Shown: piece after piece, positions 22,391 to 33,467 of the stretch
Position numbering within the stretch: the first letter of the stretch is position 1
Layout of the letters: each line of letters opens with the position of its first letter
Assembly (NCBI GenBank): GCA_030762175.1
Contig: CM060838.1
Location: 20,140,501-20,204,500 of the forward strand
Length of the DNA stretch: 64,000 nt
DNA from: Metallyticus violacea
Taxonomy: Eukaryota > Arthropoda > Insecta > Mantodea > Metallyticidae
Direction of reading: 5' to 3'
The notes under the pieces: generated by a model
What the model saw: the letters and a program-made list of their open reading frames with translations, nothing else
What the model was told of the DNA's origin: nothing
Database searches by the model: none
Position numbers and translations under genes: made by a program

Positions 22391-24614
22391 GCATTTTGTA
22401 ACCCCCAGTGCTATAAAATTTTTATATCACTCTAGTGTTACCAACTTCGGTTTAATACGGAATGTGAAAATCGTTAATATATTTAAGCAGATTCAAAAAT
22501 ATACATATTTAAAGGCATTACATATTATTTTAAATTTTACATCCCTCGCTTCCATTTTTAAATCAGGCCTTAGTGCAATTAGTGAGAATACATATTAACC
22601 ATTAAAGCGATATCTTAGGTTAAATGTATAAGTAATCATGCTGATAGTTCTGGAACCATGCCAGTCTGAAAAAATGCATAACAGTTGATCCCATTTTTGC
22701 GCATTCCTATGTTTATAAACCACTAAACCACTAATTACTACAGCTGAGATATTAGTAACATTAGCCACACATTTTGATAATAATTCTTCCATCCATTCTT
22801 CCAAGTTTATATATACTTATAAATACGATAAGTATATTTACTTGATAAAAAATATTTTGAATGACGAATAAATTTTACATACAATTTCTAATTTATATAT
22901 AAATATTAAGGGCTGTCTAAAAATTGTATATGATACACATGTTAAAAGGTTCGCAAACAGTCTGCTCAATATCACTTTCAACAGCTGTAACATAAAATTA
23001 ATATTTCTTACACAAGATTTATTATGATGCACTATATAGGTAAAGTGGAAAAAGACAGTGGTATATTTATATATCCTTGTTTGAAATTTACAGCGTAACA
23101 CTTAATGAGAAGGGTTTGGTGATCTGAAACACTGCGTCACATAATATTAGAACAAATAAATTATAATTATTTCTCATTGTGTGTTAAGTTTCCAAGGGAT
23201 ATAAACTTTTTCCATTTTAATTAAAATTAATTATTTTAATTATTTTAATTAAAATTAATTATTAAATTTTTATAAATGCAAGACAAATTAAACTTGATTC
23301 TTTAAAACACACAAAACAACACAAAAATTATAGACAAATAATGGTTAATGTTACAGTAGTATGATATTTGATATTAATTTTTACATCGTGTAACTAGTCA
23401 AATGAACCATAATATGTCAATTAAGCCCGTCCATCACAGTCTTCATAAGTACCCAAACAGCTTCATTAAGTACAAAAGCGAGAAAATGCTTAATTCCTTC
23501 ACTTTCCCTTGTTTGCTGAAGTTCTGTGTGATTGCTGCTGCTGATTCTTCCTTCCAATTAGAAGTTTCCCTGATGTCAGCATGTACTTTCCACTGCTCTG
23601 TGTTTTTGATGAACTCTGTTACATTAATAAGCCAGCTGTTTTGAGTTTTGTCACTCAAAAGTATATTATCGTTAGGCAATAGAGTTAGCTGGAGCTTGGT
23701 CATTTTTTAAAATTAAACTCTTCTTTTTCATAGAGTATGAAACATAATATGCGGAAAAAAGCGGTCTTATCCATATATAATACTAGACACCTCAAATATT
23801 AGTGTTCTTTGTTTCATAAAAGCGTTATCAAGTAACGCTTATATTCAGATTTCTTTACACCATTTTAGCTTAATGGTGACTCAAAGTGTATATTATCTGT
23901 TCTTTGTTACATCTATAATAATGTAAATATAATCATATGACACAGCTCTTTTCTCATTGGCTCCAGGACGACTTATCCCTGGTGTTACGCTCAGTAAGTA
24001 GTCCCTAAAGGAAATTTCAGTTTATACTTTAATATGGTCTAGTCATTTGTGAATATTGCTGTAATCTTGAGAGATATCAGACTTTATTACGTATTTTAAT
24101 TGTTAGTAATTTACGCACATATTACTCTCTGTACAGTGCATTTAATTTCAATGCAAAGACGCGTCATAGCACGTGCTGGTTCAGCTGTAAAATACCATTA
24201 AGGAAATTCGTTTAAAAATGGCGACAAAGCTATTGTGCAAAATTTTTTATTTATGAATTTTGTAAATAATAACTCAAAAATTAAAAACAAAGTAGGAATT
24301 AATCTACCTTGAAAAATAATTAACATTATAATGACAATAAAACCATATATATATATATAAACAAATCTCTATAAAATGTAACGAAAAACATGCAGGATAA
24401 ACTGTTCAATCTGTTGCAGTTCCTCTTTCAATAGTTCTTCATCTAACAATTAAACAAGTTACATCAGCTGTTTGTAGAACTAACAGCGTTACTTAACCAA
24501 TTGGAGTCGTGCACCGCGGAGTGATACATTACGTCGGGATAGAAGTAACGGAAAACACATTATATTGTTTGCTGCGTTTTGTCATAGCCGTATTAAATAT
24601 GCGCCGATGAGATG
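22391..24614. other. AT-rich DNA without recognisable gene
   Basis: Contains a duplicated AT palindrome at 23215-23263 (TTTTAATTAAAATTAATTAT twice, 29 bases apart) and an (AT)n run at 24345-24359. Short frames on both strands are unrecognised. Confidence 0.6.
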
Positions 24615-24730
24615 GAAAATCAGGCATTAAAAACTCATATTAAAACGCTACACTAATAGTATTGAATATAAATTAAATCAGGCATTAAAAACTCATAATT
24701 AAAAAGCCACAATAATAGCATGGAATATAG
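24615..24730. repeat. 58-bp tandem duplication
   Basis: Two adjacent units with period 58 (CAGGCATTAAAAACTCATA at 24621 and again at 24679). They differ at a handful of bases, and each ends in an AATAG.AT.GAATATA motif. It is a simple local duplication with no coding content. Confidence 0.85.
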
Positions 24731-24929
24731 GTCGATACAAGCATGGGTAATGAAAAATTGTAGAACTGCTTGATGTTTAAAGCAGAAATCGTCTTGAGAT
24801 TAGAAGGAATTACATTTTTTTATGTGATTCAGGGAATTAATTCATCAACTTATAAGGTGCCTATTATTAAACCTTTAAGGCAGAATAAGGAATAGAAATT
24901 GAGTTGACCTAAATGGTGTTCGAATTTCA

Positions 24930-25313
24930 ATGAGCTGCTTAGCAAGAAATCACTACCTGGAGTGGAATAGAGCACCTCTTAACTGCGCTATTCTGGGTAA
25001 TTTGTACTCTCTGCTATTTTTAACGATATTCTCGTTAGCTGCGTTTCTTTTTCGTCCCCTTCCAGTAGATAAGCTGCAAAATGCATTACCTCAGCAGTCT
25101 AAGATTAATAAAGTCGTATTGCTGAAGTGGACCTTCTACTCAAACAGCTTTAGACACAATGTTGCTGTTACAATTACTACTAATAAGAAAGGTTTGCCAA
25201 GTAAGTATAATTACGGTTGTGAAGAGCAGACTAGCAGTAAAATGCTAAGAACAAAGAAACCGATGGAAACTCTTAGTTGTTCACACAATTGTGCGTCGAA
25301 AACTGAGCAGTAA
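24930..25313 (+). CDS. unrecognised 127-codon open frame, doubtful
   Basis: Among the longest frames in the window. It has a hydrophobic stretch at residues 25-42 (LYSLLFLTIFSLAAFLF) that could be a membrane segment or signal anchor, followed by a basic, polar C-terminal half. No known family is recognised, there is no homologous copy elsewhere in the window, and no promoter or poly(A) signal can be tied to it. A frame of this size can arise by chance in 64 kb. Low confidence. Confidence 0.15.
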   Translation: MSCLARNHYLEWNRAPLNCAILGNLYSLLFLTIFSLAAFLFRPLPVDKLQNALPQQSKINKVVLLKWTFYSNSFRHNVAVTITTNKKGLPSKYNYGCEEQTSSKMLRTKKPMETLSCSHNCASKTEQ

Positions 25314-25431
25314 ACCTTTAACAACCGGCATTTTTTTTCTTCACTTTATGCACCTCCACCTGGTGGGTTTATGGCATTATAGAAAAAAAGAAGCAATATT
25401 GTTAAAAAGGTACCTATAGTAATTTGACTTA

Positions 25432-25433
<2 letters not shown>

Positions 25434-25466
<33 letters not shown>
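25434..25466. repeat. poly(T) run, 33 bases
   Basis: Uninterrupted T. It could be the reverse-complement poly(A) tail of a minus-strand retro-insertion lying to the right, but the adjacent sequence is a DNA transposon end, so this is not supported. Confidence 0.95.
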
Positions 25467-25468
<2 letters not shown>

Positions 25469-25500
25469 AGTGTATGGGCATTTATTTTCGTAACCAGGTA

Positions 25501-25765
25501 TACCGGGTGTAACAATAAGATACGGCTAAACTTTCACGACAAATTCCTCACACTTAGAAGAAGAAAATGTGTTATATGAACATGGGTCCGGAACACACAC
25601 AATTTTCATGTTTGAACCCATTATCTACAACTGTTCATAGTACATTAATCATGGGGGGTAACACACAAGAACACAACGTACCAGCATACCACATGAAATG
25701 TTCAAAATGCCCTCCGTTAGCGTTGATACACACATTAATATTACCTTCGTCCAAATAGAACACAA
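25501..25765 (-). mobile_element. mariner-like element 3' end fragment
   Basis: The minus strand encodes the C-terminal tail of an insect mariner-like transposase (INANGGHFEHFMWYAGTLCS, near 25728-25669), followed by a stop and a non-coding end that reaches TACCGGGTGTAACAATAAGA at 25501. The latter has the look of a terminal inverted repeat. No catalytic residues remain. The tail motif (CINANGGHFEH) has the same layout as the family A tail (CIDADGGHFEQ), but the DNA does not align, so it is a separate lineage. Confidence 0.7.
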
Positions 25766-25775
25766 AACACTGGCT

Positions 25776-25905
25776 GATTCCTTTCGTAAAAATAAATCCT
25801 TTCCCAATATATAATTTCATTTCATGTATTACCAGTGTCCAACTCTGTGGTGCCTCTGTAGCAAAAACGGGTGTTAAACACTATTCATTCATTCATTCTA
25901 TATAT
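25776..25905 (+). mobile_element. SINE-C, 5'-truncated copy
   Basis: Only the 3' half of SINE-C is present: AAATAAATCCTTTCCCAATA, TGGTGCCTCTGTAGCAAAAA, GGGTGTTAAACACTATTC and an (ATTC)4 tail. It abuts the mariner fragment on its left. No target duplication could be seen. Its sequence is close to that of the copy at 54957-55239. Confidence 0.85.
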
Positions 25906-26290
25906 AAATTGAATTTTTGCATTAATACAGTTATTGATTGATTTGTTCCTGGGTGTAAGATTGATGTAATGAATTTACAAAGTTAAATTTACAGCAGTAC
26001 AATGTTATCAAAGGCTCCTAGTTTTGTTAATAGATCGGTGTTGTTGGTTGTCTAATGAATTTTTAAGCACTAGTTCTTTATATACAGAAAAGCAAGAACT
26101 ATATTCTGTTTTATATTATAAAATGTTGGTTTGAGCCACAATAGCTGAAAAAAATCCCAAAAATGTCATATATATGCGTTGAGTGCATTAATATGTTTAC
26201 TATTTGCTTTATCTCTTCATTACCAACATTTTACTATTTAGCATACATAAGTTAGAATTAAAAATTATATTAGATTGCAAATTTCAATAG
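25906..26290. other. no recognisable feature
   Basis: AT-rich sequence without frame or repeat match. Confidence 0.55.
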
Positions 26291-26730
26291 GAAATGCCCT
26301 GTTAGCAGTGCTAGACGACGTAAAACCAAGTGCAGTGTCGCATTGCGACGAAACCAAGCCGAGACCATATTTTTAAGGTTGTTTTACGACCTCAATAGTG
26401 CGCACCATTTCGCCGTTCGTGCATTATGTATACGATAGCCTGTGCTTCTGAATGTTTAACAGTGAGGAAATTCGTTGGCCTGCGAAACGCAGTTAATTTA
26501 GCTCGAAAGTGTTAGCATGAATTATTCTGCGATTTCAGAGTGTGAAGACTTTAACTGGCCGTCGGCACCTGTGTATTTCATTACCAGAAACAACTCCATC
26601 CCCGGCGCACACTTTTACACCAAATTGAAATATGAATGCACCCCGCTGACAGGACCAATAAGCTAATTTTAATATGGACCGGCAACAGAGGTGTATGTTG
26701 AAATAGTTGCCCATTAACCTTTTATTTCTA
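26291..26730. other. GC-richer block, unassigned
   Basis: About 440 bases with balanced composition and several CpGs (GACGACGTAAAACCAAG near 26315, GCCGTCGGCACCTG near 26559). Short frames only. No family recognised. It may be a conserved non-coding block or an ancient element. Confidence 0.25.
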
Positions 26731-27063
26731 ATTTTCAAGTTTTTTTTTCCTCTCTATATTAAGCTTAGTATCTCTTTAATAGGTAATTGTAAGGTCAGAT
26801 GTATAGTTTAAGCTTGAAAATAAAGGTGCAATAAATTACGAAAAATGTGTAAACCATTTCAGGACAATAATTAGCTGTTGCAGCTTTGTAATATGCTATG
26901 AAGAAATTTTGAAACTTACCTGCATAATGAGCGAGTTAAAATGTTTAAATAATATTCCCGTATAATGGTTGCCATTAGTATAAGAATATCCGTGCTGGCA
27001 TTAAAACGGCAGCTAACTAAACGTTCATCTCTAGAAGCCTGCAGAGTAAAACATTTAGCTATA
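26731..27063. other. no recognisable feature
   Basis: AT-rich spacer ending at the TA that flanks family A copy 2. Confidence 0.55.
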
Positions 27064-27730
27064 CCGAGGTGCCAAAAAAATGTATACACTTTCATAGTAG
27101 ATATCTATTTAATATATTTCAAAGTTGAACCGAAAAACAACAGCAGTGTGTAGTATGATGTTCTGTAAACAGATTTGACTCACATATATTATGATAGCTT
27201 TGCTATGTGACAGGTAAATCAACAATGAACAAATGAAGCCACAATTATTCTGTAAACAGGTGTGACTCACATTACATTATGCTAGTGTTGCTACAACAAA
27301 ATGGAGCCAAGATTATCGTTTGAACAGCGGAAAGCAATTTTGAAGTGGTATTGGAAAACCGAAAATGTTGAAGTTCTAAGGCAATAGGACGAAGAAATTT
27401 TCACCGCGTTCTCCGGATCAAACTCCATTGGACTTCTACCTATGGGGAACTCTAATGGATTGTTGTATACCTGGCAGTACTTCGGGAAGAAATTGAAACG
27501 GCATGTGCTGCAATCGCTGAAGACACTTTCGCAAACGTTGCTCAATCAGTAGTTCAACGTACTCAGAAGTGTATCGACGCCTATGGTGGGCATTTTGAGC
27601 AACTGTTATAACTGTAAAGGCCTAAAATGATTAGTGCTCATCATTTTCTGTTTGTGCTAATTCAGTTTTGTTATGTTAACACAGTTTTTTTCTTTACTTG
27701 AAGTGTGTATACATTTTTTGGTCCCCTCTG
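27064..27730 (+). mobile_element. family A mariner-like element, copy 2 (internally deleted)
   Basis: Flanked by TA on both sides (27062-27063, 27731-27732), the expected mariner target duplication. The ends are CCGAGGTGCCAAAAAAATGT and ACATTTTTTGGTCCCCTCTG. The subterminal duplication is present. The transposase ATG at 27301 is intact (MEPRLSFEQRKAI), but the frame soon breaks. A fragment reading PLDFYLWGTL around 27430 corresponds to the region of the last catalytic Asp. The tail (AAIAEDTFAN-type and QKCID-type blocks) follows near 27500-27600. Most of the catalytic domain is lost. Confidence 0.87.
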
Positions 27731-27821
27731 TAGTTAAGGTGTTATAGCTCGCGTATGCTTCACAGCAAGCTTGAAAGTTAAGCATTTTAGTTTGTAATTT
27801 TTAAATTCCGAAAGTGATGCC

Positions 27822-28150
27822 TTAGTTTTCATGAAAACTACAGCAAGATTTCAGGTATGTATAGTTATTTTTCCACATCATTCTTAATGCACTTTTGACA
27901 ACGACGAACAAAAGCTGTAACCCTCTCTCGTTAAAATCAGAGATTGTCTCCCCTGTCCTTTGAATTCCGACGACAAACCAATGTTGCCAATATGTTTGCA
28001 TCTTAGTATACAGTTCCTTGGTCGTCATCCGCCCATCGGCACGGATAAGTTGATCGAGACTGGTAAAGTTTGTGCCAGGTTGATCCCACAGACAGGACAG
28101 AAAAGTCATCGAATGGAAGTCTCTGTCAGGACCACTGCAGTACTTTGAGG
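27822..28150 (-). pseudogene. mariner-like transposase relic, deleted
   Basis: The minus strand joins an N-terminal DNA-binding piece (LIRADGRMTTKELYTKM, near 28040-27990) to the extreme C-terminus of a mariner-like transposase. In a shifted frame that end reads ERVTAFVRRCQKCIKNDVEK followed by a stop at about 27870. The catalytic domain between them is gone. The C-terminal RCQKCI..DVEK pattern differs from family A, so this is another lineage. SINE-C begins about 70 bp to the right. Confidence 0.65.
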
Positions 28151-28219
28151 GCTGAAGGTGACCATTTCATGGACAGCATCGTCACCGGGAATGAGACATG
28201 TGTTACCATTACTGGTAGG

Positions 28220-28495
28220 ACCGCCACGGGTTGCCGAGGTCGTTAAGGCGTGAACTCGTGAGCGGGAGGTCTCGGGTTCCATTTCCACCAGGACCGTCCT
28301 CTCTGAGTGAAGTTATTTCCAGGTTTTCCTCAGTCCTCATAACTGGCAAATGCCGGGGAGGTACCCTAAACTTAGGGCTGGAACGTTTTCTCCCTTAAAA
28401 AATCCTTTCCAAATATATCATTTCATCTCGTGTACCACCAGTGTCCACCACCTGTGGTGCCTCTGTAGTAAACACGGACGTTAAACACTATTCAA
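28220..28495 (+). mobile_element. SINE-C, near full-length copy
   Basis: It starts with a tRNA-derived head (GCCACGGGTTGCCGAGGTCG as A box region, TCTCGGGTTCCATTTCC as a damaged B box). The body follows (TTTTCCTCAGTCCTCATAAC, GTACCCTAAACTTAGGGCTG), then GGTGCCTCTGTAGTAAACAC, and it ends in CACTATTCAAG. The A box is most like class II (Ser/Leu) tRNAs. No clear target duplication. Promoter activity would be RNA polymerase III type, but the B box is mutated. Confidence 0.88.
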
Positions 28496-28821
28496 GAAAT
28501 ATCCAAATCTTTCAAATACTGATGATGAGCTGTGGAAAATCGGATTTTCTCGCTAACAAAGTAGGTTTGAATATTCTAAGACAAAAATATAAGACCTCTG
28601 TACAGTATCTGAAATTATTTCGCAATAGTTCATAAGCACCCGGTATTTGTGTACAGTATGGTAAAGTCGCGCTGACAAGGACGCTGTGAAGGAATTTGTA
28701 ACTGTTCTGGAAACTGTAAGAAGAGAAGTAGACTGGAAAGGAAGATAATATACTCCAGAATTGCTGTAGTAAGTATGGTATTTAAGAAAGTATTAATAAA
28801 CTCGGAGCAAAAGCGCAGTCA
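28496..28821. other. no recognisable feature
   Basis: Spacer between two SINE-C pieces. No frame of note. Confidence 0.5.
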
Positions 28822-28910
28822 TGGGTAAGGAAGGAAGGCCGGCCCTGGTGGGATTCAAACCCCAGACCTCCTGCTCACGAGTCAGTGCCTTAACGACCTC
28901 GCCACCCGTG
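28822..28910 (-). mobile_element. SINE-C head-only fragment
   Basis: The minus strand carries only the tRNA-like head: GCCACGGGTGGCGAGGTCG, GCAGGAGGTCTGGGGTTTG, then CCACCAGGGCC. It stops where the SINE body would begin. The 7-base word GCAGTCA lies at both edges (28815-28821 and 28911-28917) and may be a short target duplication. If so, this would be an insertion of a short head transcript rather than a deletion product. It is not a functional tRNA gene: the anticodon-side pairing is that of the SINE. Confidence 0.7.
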
Positions 28911-28917
28911 GCAGTCA

Positions 28918-30304
28918 CACAGACACGCGCGCACGTGTTAATGTACAATACAAAGATTTTTCTTGGTTTTTAGATAATTTATATGTAAATTCATTTCAAT
29001 GTGTCGTAACTTTTGATTTAACAGGATTTCGGGATTGTTCGCAACTCATAAATTTTTGTAAATGTCGTTTCAGACAGTCAAAATGTAAATAATTAGTAGT
29101 TAACCTTTTCTTTTAGCTTTTTTGTTTATACTTGTTAAAATATTATATGTCTGGCTGAACATTTATAAAGTTAATTTGTTTTACATTTAAGTTTTTCTCA
29201 TATATTTTTTTACTAAAATGATGCAAATAAATAATAAAATTTGAAAGGAAAAATCCTACTATTTTTATTCTATTTTTGCGTAAAAAAAAAAAAAAAAAAA
29301 AAAACATGCTATGGAGAGAGAAACAGAGCGCTTGCGTCGACAGAGGAAACTTCAAGGTAGCATTTCTAACTAAGAGCCTTCTGCAGTAAGGTAGTGCTAA
29401 CTATTTTCCCAAGGGGCCTTTCTCTTCCCTTTTGCGTTGAAGGTGATGAAACAAGGAAAGTGGGCTTCAGAGCTTGTTGTTCTCATTGTTCAAGCCCCCA
29501 TATCCCAGTGCTCATTGCCGAGTTTGGCTTTTGGCCGGAAAGGAGCAAGCAGGAACAGAATCTTAACTTGATTAAAGGCCTTTCGCTAGTTAATGGCACC
29601 GTAAACTTTCCTCCTCACGGGCATTGGTGGAAGTTCCTTTAAAGACGTTCAAAAAGTAATAACGTTTCACTTTTATGAGAGCTCATCTTGTATATCCTCT
29701 CCCCAGAAAAAAAAAATGACTAGCAACATAAAATGTAACAATATGGAAGAAGGAATACTTGGGCATAAATCTGCAACATCCACTTATGGCTGGTTAGACG
29801 ATCTTCAAACAGTTCAGAAGCAACTTGTGCCTTGTTTTCAGTGAGGTTATTGTGTTTATTTCCCATCCTCTCATTATTCTCTTTATTCTTCCTCTTAATT
29901 CTTCTTTTTCTCCCACTATATTATGTTTCAGTGTCACACTCGATTACAGCTAAGGCAAGAGCCAGCTACAAATGCAGAGCTCTAAGTTTATTTCTAGTTT
30001 ATTAAAATTTTTATCAGATTTTCCTAAATCCTAAAGCAGAGCGCGGAGGACCTGATAATCTTCTGTTTCATTATCGTTAGATGTAAGCAATTGCTAATAT
30101 TATTTCGAGTTCAGTCCTAGTATTGCATTTTAACTCTACTTTTTGATTACTCACGGAAAAGGAAAGATATAAAGAAAAAATAAATGTAGTTTTGTCTTTG
30201 CTCTCTGTATTTTCATATGACCTAAATTTGAATATTTTATCTTGTTGTTCAATTAAATTTTCATGTTATTTTCTCTACAATAAAATAATTTAATAGCAGT
30301 TCAC
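28918..30304. other. unassigned DNA with poly(A) run
   Basis: Contains A23 at 29282-29304 and a more GC-balanced patch at 29395-29640, with an 82-codon frame (29394-29642, +) that is unrecognised. No element could be tied to the poly(A) run. Confidence 0.5.
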
Positions 30305-30897
30305 CCAATCATCTGATGACCGAGGCATGGAACTACATCGGCCGATAAGCCATCGCTCTGGGCTATGCGAGTCAGAGCAGGCGCTGACTTTTTTCCGAGC
30401 TACTACGTTGACCTTCAGTCCATACCACTCAGTGTCGTTTGAATAGTGAAAGAAACATCAAGTATTTCATCCTACGGTAAAATCTGCTATGAATACTAAA
30501 TGATAAATACTAGCCTTAATTATTTATTTCACCAAGAGTATTTATGCTCGAACCGAATCCGCTCATATAGTCCGGAGATTATTTGAAGAGAAATTCTTAT
30601 GATTTCCTCAATTAGTAAAATTTTAGAAATAAATCCACACATTTTAGACGAACTAAAGGATAACATCAAGAGATCAATTTAATATTTCAAAGATAATTTA
30701 AACGCCATTTGTTAATTTTGTAAGCAGATGCCAGAAATGTGTGTAAAATGAAGACAGGCAGTCCCAGTTTATGCTTGCATGATATAGTTGAGTAAATAAC
30801 TTTATTATTCCGTCTTCTAGTGTTTCTACACCAAATCTTGCAGCGATGGTATAGCGGCAGATACAGTTTTCACCACCATTCTTCATCAGATGATTGG
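30305..30897 (+). mobile_element. element H, copy 1: small TIR transposon-like repeat
   Basis: The ends are perfect 14-bp inverted repeats: CCAATCATCTGATG at 30305-30318 and CATCAGATGATTGG at 30884-30897. The interior aligns, in reverse, with 42545-43152: GGCCGATAAG at 30340, ATTTGAAGAGAAATTCT at 30581-30597 and CAGATGCC..AAATGTGTG at 30725 occur in the same order and at similar spacing in the other copy. There is no long open frame, so it looks like a non-autonomous (MITE-type) DNA transposon whose transposase source is unknown. I could not define a target duplication, so the superfamily is open. Confidence 0.78.
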
Positions 30898-33185
30898 ATA
30901 TGTTAATTATTCATAATAGCTTTTGTAAATTAAAAGCTTCTTAAAGTTTTTAATCCAACCCATTTTTATGGGTTAAAAATAGAACTCCCTTTTAAGCAAA
31001 GCGTTTTGGTTTTACTTTTCCATTGTATTAAAGCAGGCTGGCTACTCCAGTTTCCTAGATGACATACTGCTGAAGACAGCCTGTGCCTGCAGGCTTAAAA
31101 TGGGATTTTAAAAACATATCGCTACAGAAACTTAAGCTCCTTAAGTTTAGTATGGGTGTCTAATAATTTGTTGATCATAGATCTAATAAAAAAAACAGTT
31201 TTTTTTCTTTTGAAGTCTTTATGTTGCATTTTGAAGGCTAACATAATTTTCATGGTGTAATAAATTTAATTTCGCTTTCATAAGAAGCGGTTACGTCTCT
31301 TTAATATTACAGCTTTTGTATTTCTGGTGCTATTTGCATCACATTATAAGGAATAAATTACTGCAGGAACTGCCGAAGGTTGTTGTTGTTTGTTAAATAT
31401 ACTTGATGTATTATTTACAGTGTCTGTAGATAACATTTTTAGTAAATATGTAAAAAGCTTATGGTAGATAATTAAATTCTACATTCTGCTTTGGTTTTAG
31501 ATTGTCAGCTGTTACTGCCATCTGCTGAAAATGTACCTAAGGTGCGCAATTTTAAAAGCGGTTTGATATGAATCTGTGATGTAGTTTAGTTGTATGCAGA
31601 AACTATTGCACTTCGATGTATAAATATTACGCTGTGTGAAATCGTTAATTATTTATCCTCCTGATCTTTTGTGTTCTTTATTGTAATATTTTACTGTTGA
31701 ACAAGAACCGGTATATGAATTTTAATTACTAAAAAAGGAATGATACATATCCAACAGTTTAAATAGCTTTAACCAGGCATAAGAATTGGTTTCGTATCCC
31801 AAGGTTTCAGAACCGCTATGTCCCATGACTTCATCGGTCCATGCTATTTACCGAAGCGCACGCATTAGGTAGCATTAGTTACTCATTATAAACCTGTTGG
31901 TGAGATCAGGGAATTTGAGGGGAATTTTATTTTGTTTGATTACATCACAGAACTGACGACGACCTCTTAACCTGGTCTGCTGGATTACAACGTATCTCCT
32001 GCGGGTTTGCAGCCGAATAAGCTGTTTTAACTCGTAGACTGCCTAGTTGTCTTTTTTTTCCCCCATAATATAATCAACTTTACGTAACATCCAACTGGAA
32101 TAGCACAGAGTTTAATTGGTTTCAATAATTATAGGAGTAAAATTCTGTTTAATAATATTATTCCAGTAGTAGATAATTTGTGAATGTATAAACTGCTTTC
32201 TCTTTCTGAAATTAGTGGCAATAAACTGTTCTCTCCTGCACAACATCAAATAACATTGTTGTTATTTCTAAAATTAAATCCAGTTAGAGACGATATACCA
32301 CAAGCTATATAGCTAGAAACCACAAAACAAGAAGAAATTACAGATATTCAAATTGATAATTTCCCAGCATGATTTAGTAACCGCAAATTCTGTGTAGCGT
32401 TCTTTTTGGTTTAGTACGAAACACATATCAAATGTTAAATACTGAAGCCAGTGTTACAATTTTCTGACATTTATATTATCATCAATAAGAAACATTTCGG
32501 GCATTAATGTTCATTTTAGTAAATTTTTTTAAATCATGGTATAAAATTTTAAGTTACAAATCAAGAGTTGACGCAGTGTACAAGAGAAGGAATTTGTACC
32601 ACTATCTTGTTGTTCTCACAATTACCAAGTTTATTGTTGGAAAGTCGCGAATAGTATAAATATGTTTCTGAAAATGATTTATATTTTACATTATACATAT
32701 ATTGATTTTAGCAACCAATAGACTGATAACTCCATCACGCTTCAAAACTGAGGAAATTATTGGCCTAATTAATATATAACTCGTAGCTTGTATAAATAAA
32801 AAGCTATCTTAAATATTTTTTGTAAATTTAAATAGCAAATGGTATGTCGGCCAAATAAAATATTAAGAAAAGGGAGGGGATATCAAAGTGAATGTTACGG
32901 GTGTGTAGGTTGAAGGAAGTTTGAAGACGTAAGCAGTAGGGAAAATGCTCTATTTGAGAAAATGATGAGAATTCTAATTTGAGCATTTAGGGGTCTGCTG
33001 AAACTGAAATGGTTCAAATAAAACAAAGAAATTGCGTGTAAGAAAACATTTGATAACAGACAATTGACATTGTCAAAAAGTATATAAATATGAATGAAGA
33101 TATAGAATGTGTGGTAAATACCAAATAATTACTTATACATGAAGTTGGTATATTTTTAAAGGAAAAATTAAAGATGTGTATGAGA
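30898..33185. other. AT-rich DNA without recognisable gene
   Basis: No coding similarity and no long frame. A short hairpin AACCCATTTTTATGGGTT lies at about 30957-30974. Nothing else. Confidence 0.6.
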
Positions 33186-33198
33186 TGAAGAAAGGGGA

Positions 33199-33454
33199 AT
33201 TAATGAATAGTGTGTAACGCCCGTTTTTGCTACAGAGGCACCACAGGCGATGGACTCTGGTGGTACATGAAATGAAATGATATATTGGGAAAGGATTTAT
33301 TTTTAAGGAAGGAAACGTTCCGGCATTTGCCATTTATGAGGACTGAGGAAAACCTGGGAAAAACCTCAGTCAGGGAGGACGGTCCTGGCGGGATTCGAAC
33401 GCCAGACCTCCCGCTCCCGATTCCGAGATTTAACGACCTCGGCCACCGTGGCGG
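33199..33454 (-). mobile_element. SINE-C copy with 13-bp target-site duplication
   Basis: It is flanked by TGAAGAAAGGGGA at 33186-33198 and 33455-33467, identical. On the minus strand the head (GCCACGGTGGCCGAGGTCGT) and B-box-like segment (GGCGTTCGAATCCCGCCAGG) are followed by the family body and by GGTGCCTCTGTAGCAAAAAC. The tail reads ACACTATTCATTAAT. It lacks the CTAAACTTAGG piece that other copies have. The open frame 33285-33545 (+) is its antisense shadow. Confidence 0.93.
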
Positions 33455-33467
33455 TGAAGAAAGGGGA

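Noticed and set aside
24930..25313. A membrane-protein gene
   Set aside because: One hydrophobic stretch is not enough in AT-rich DNA; kept only as a doubtful open frame.
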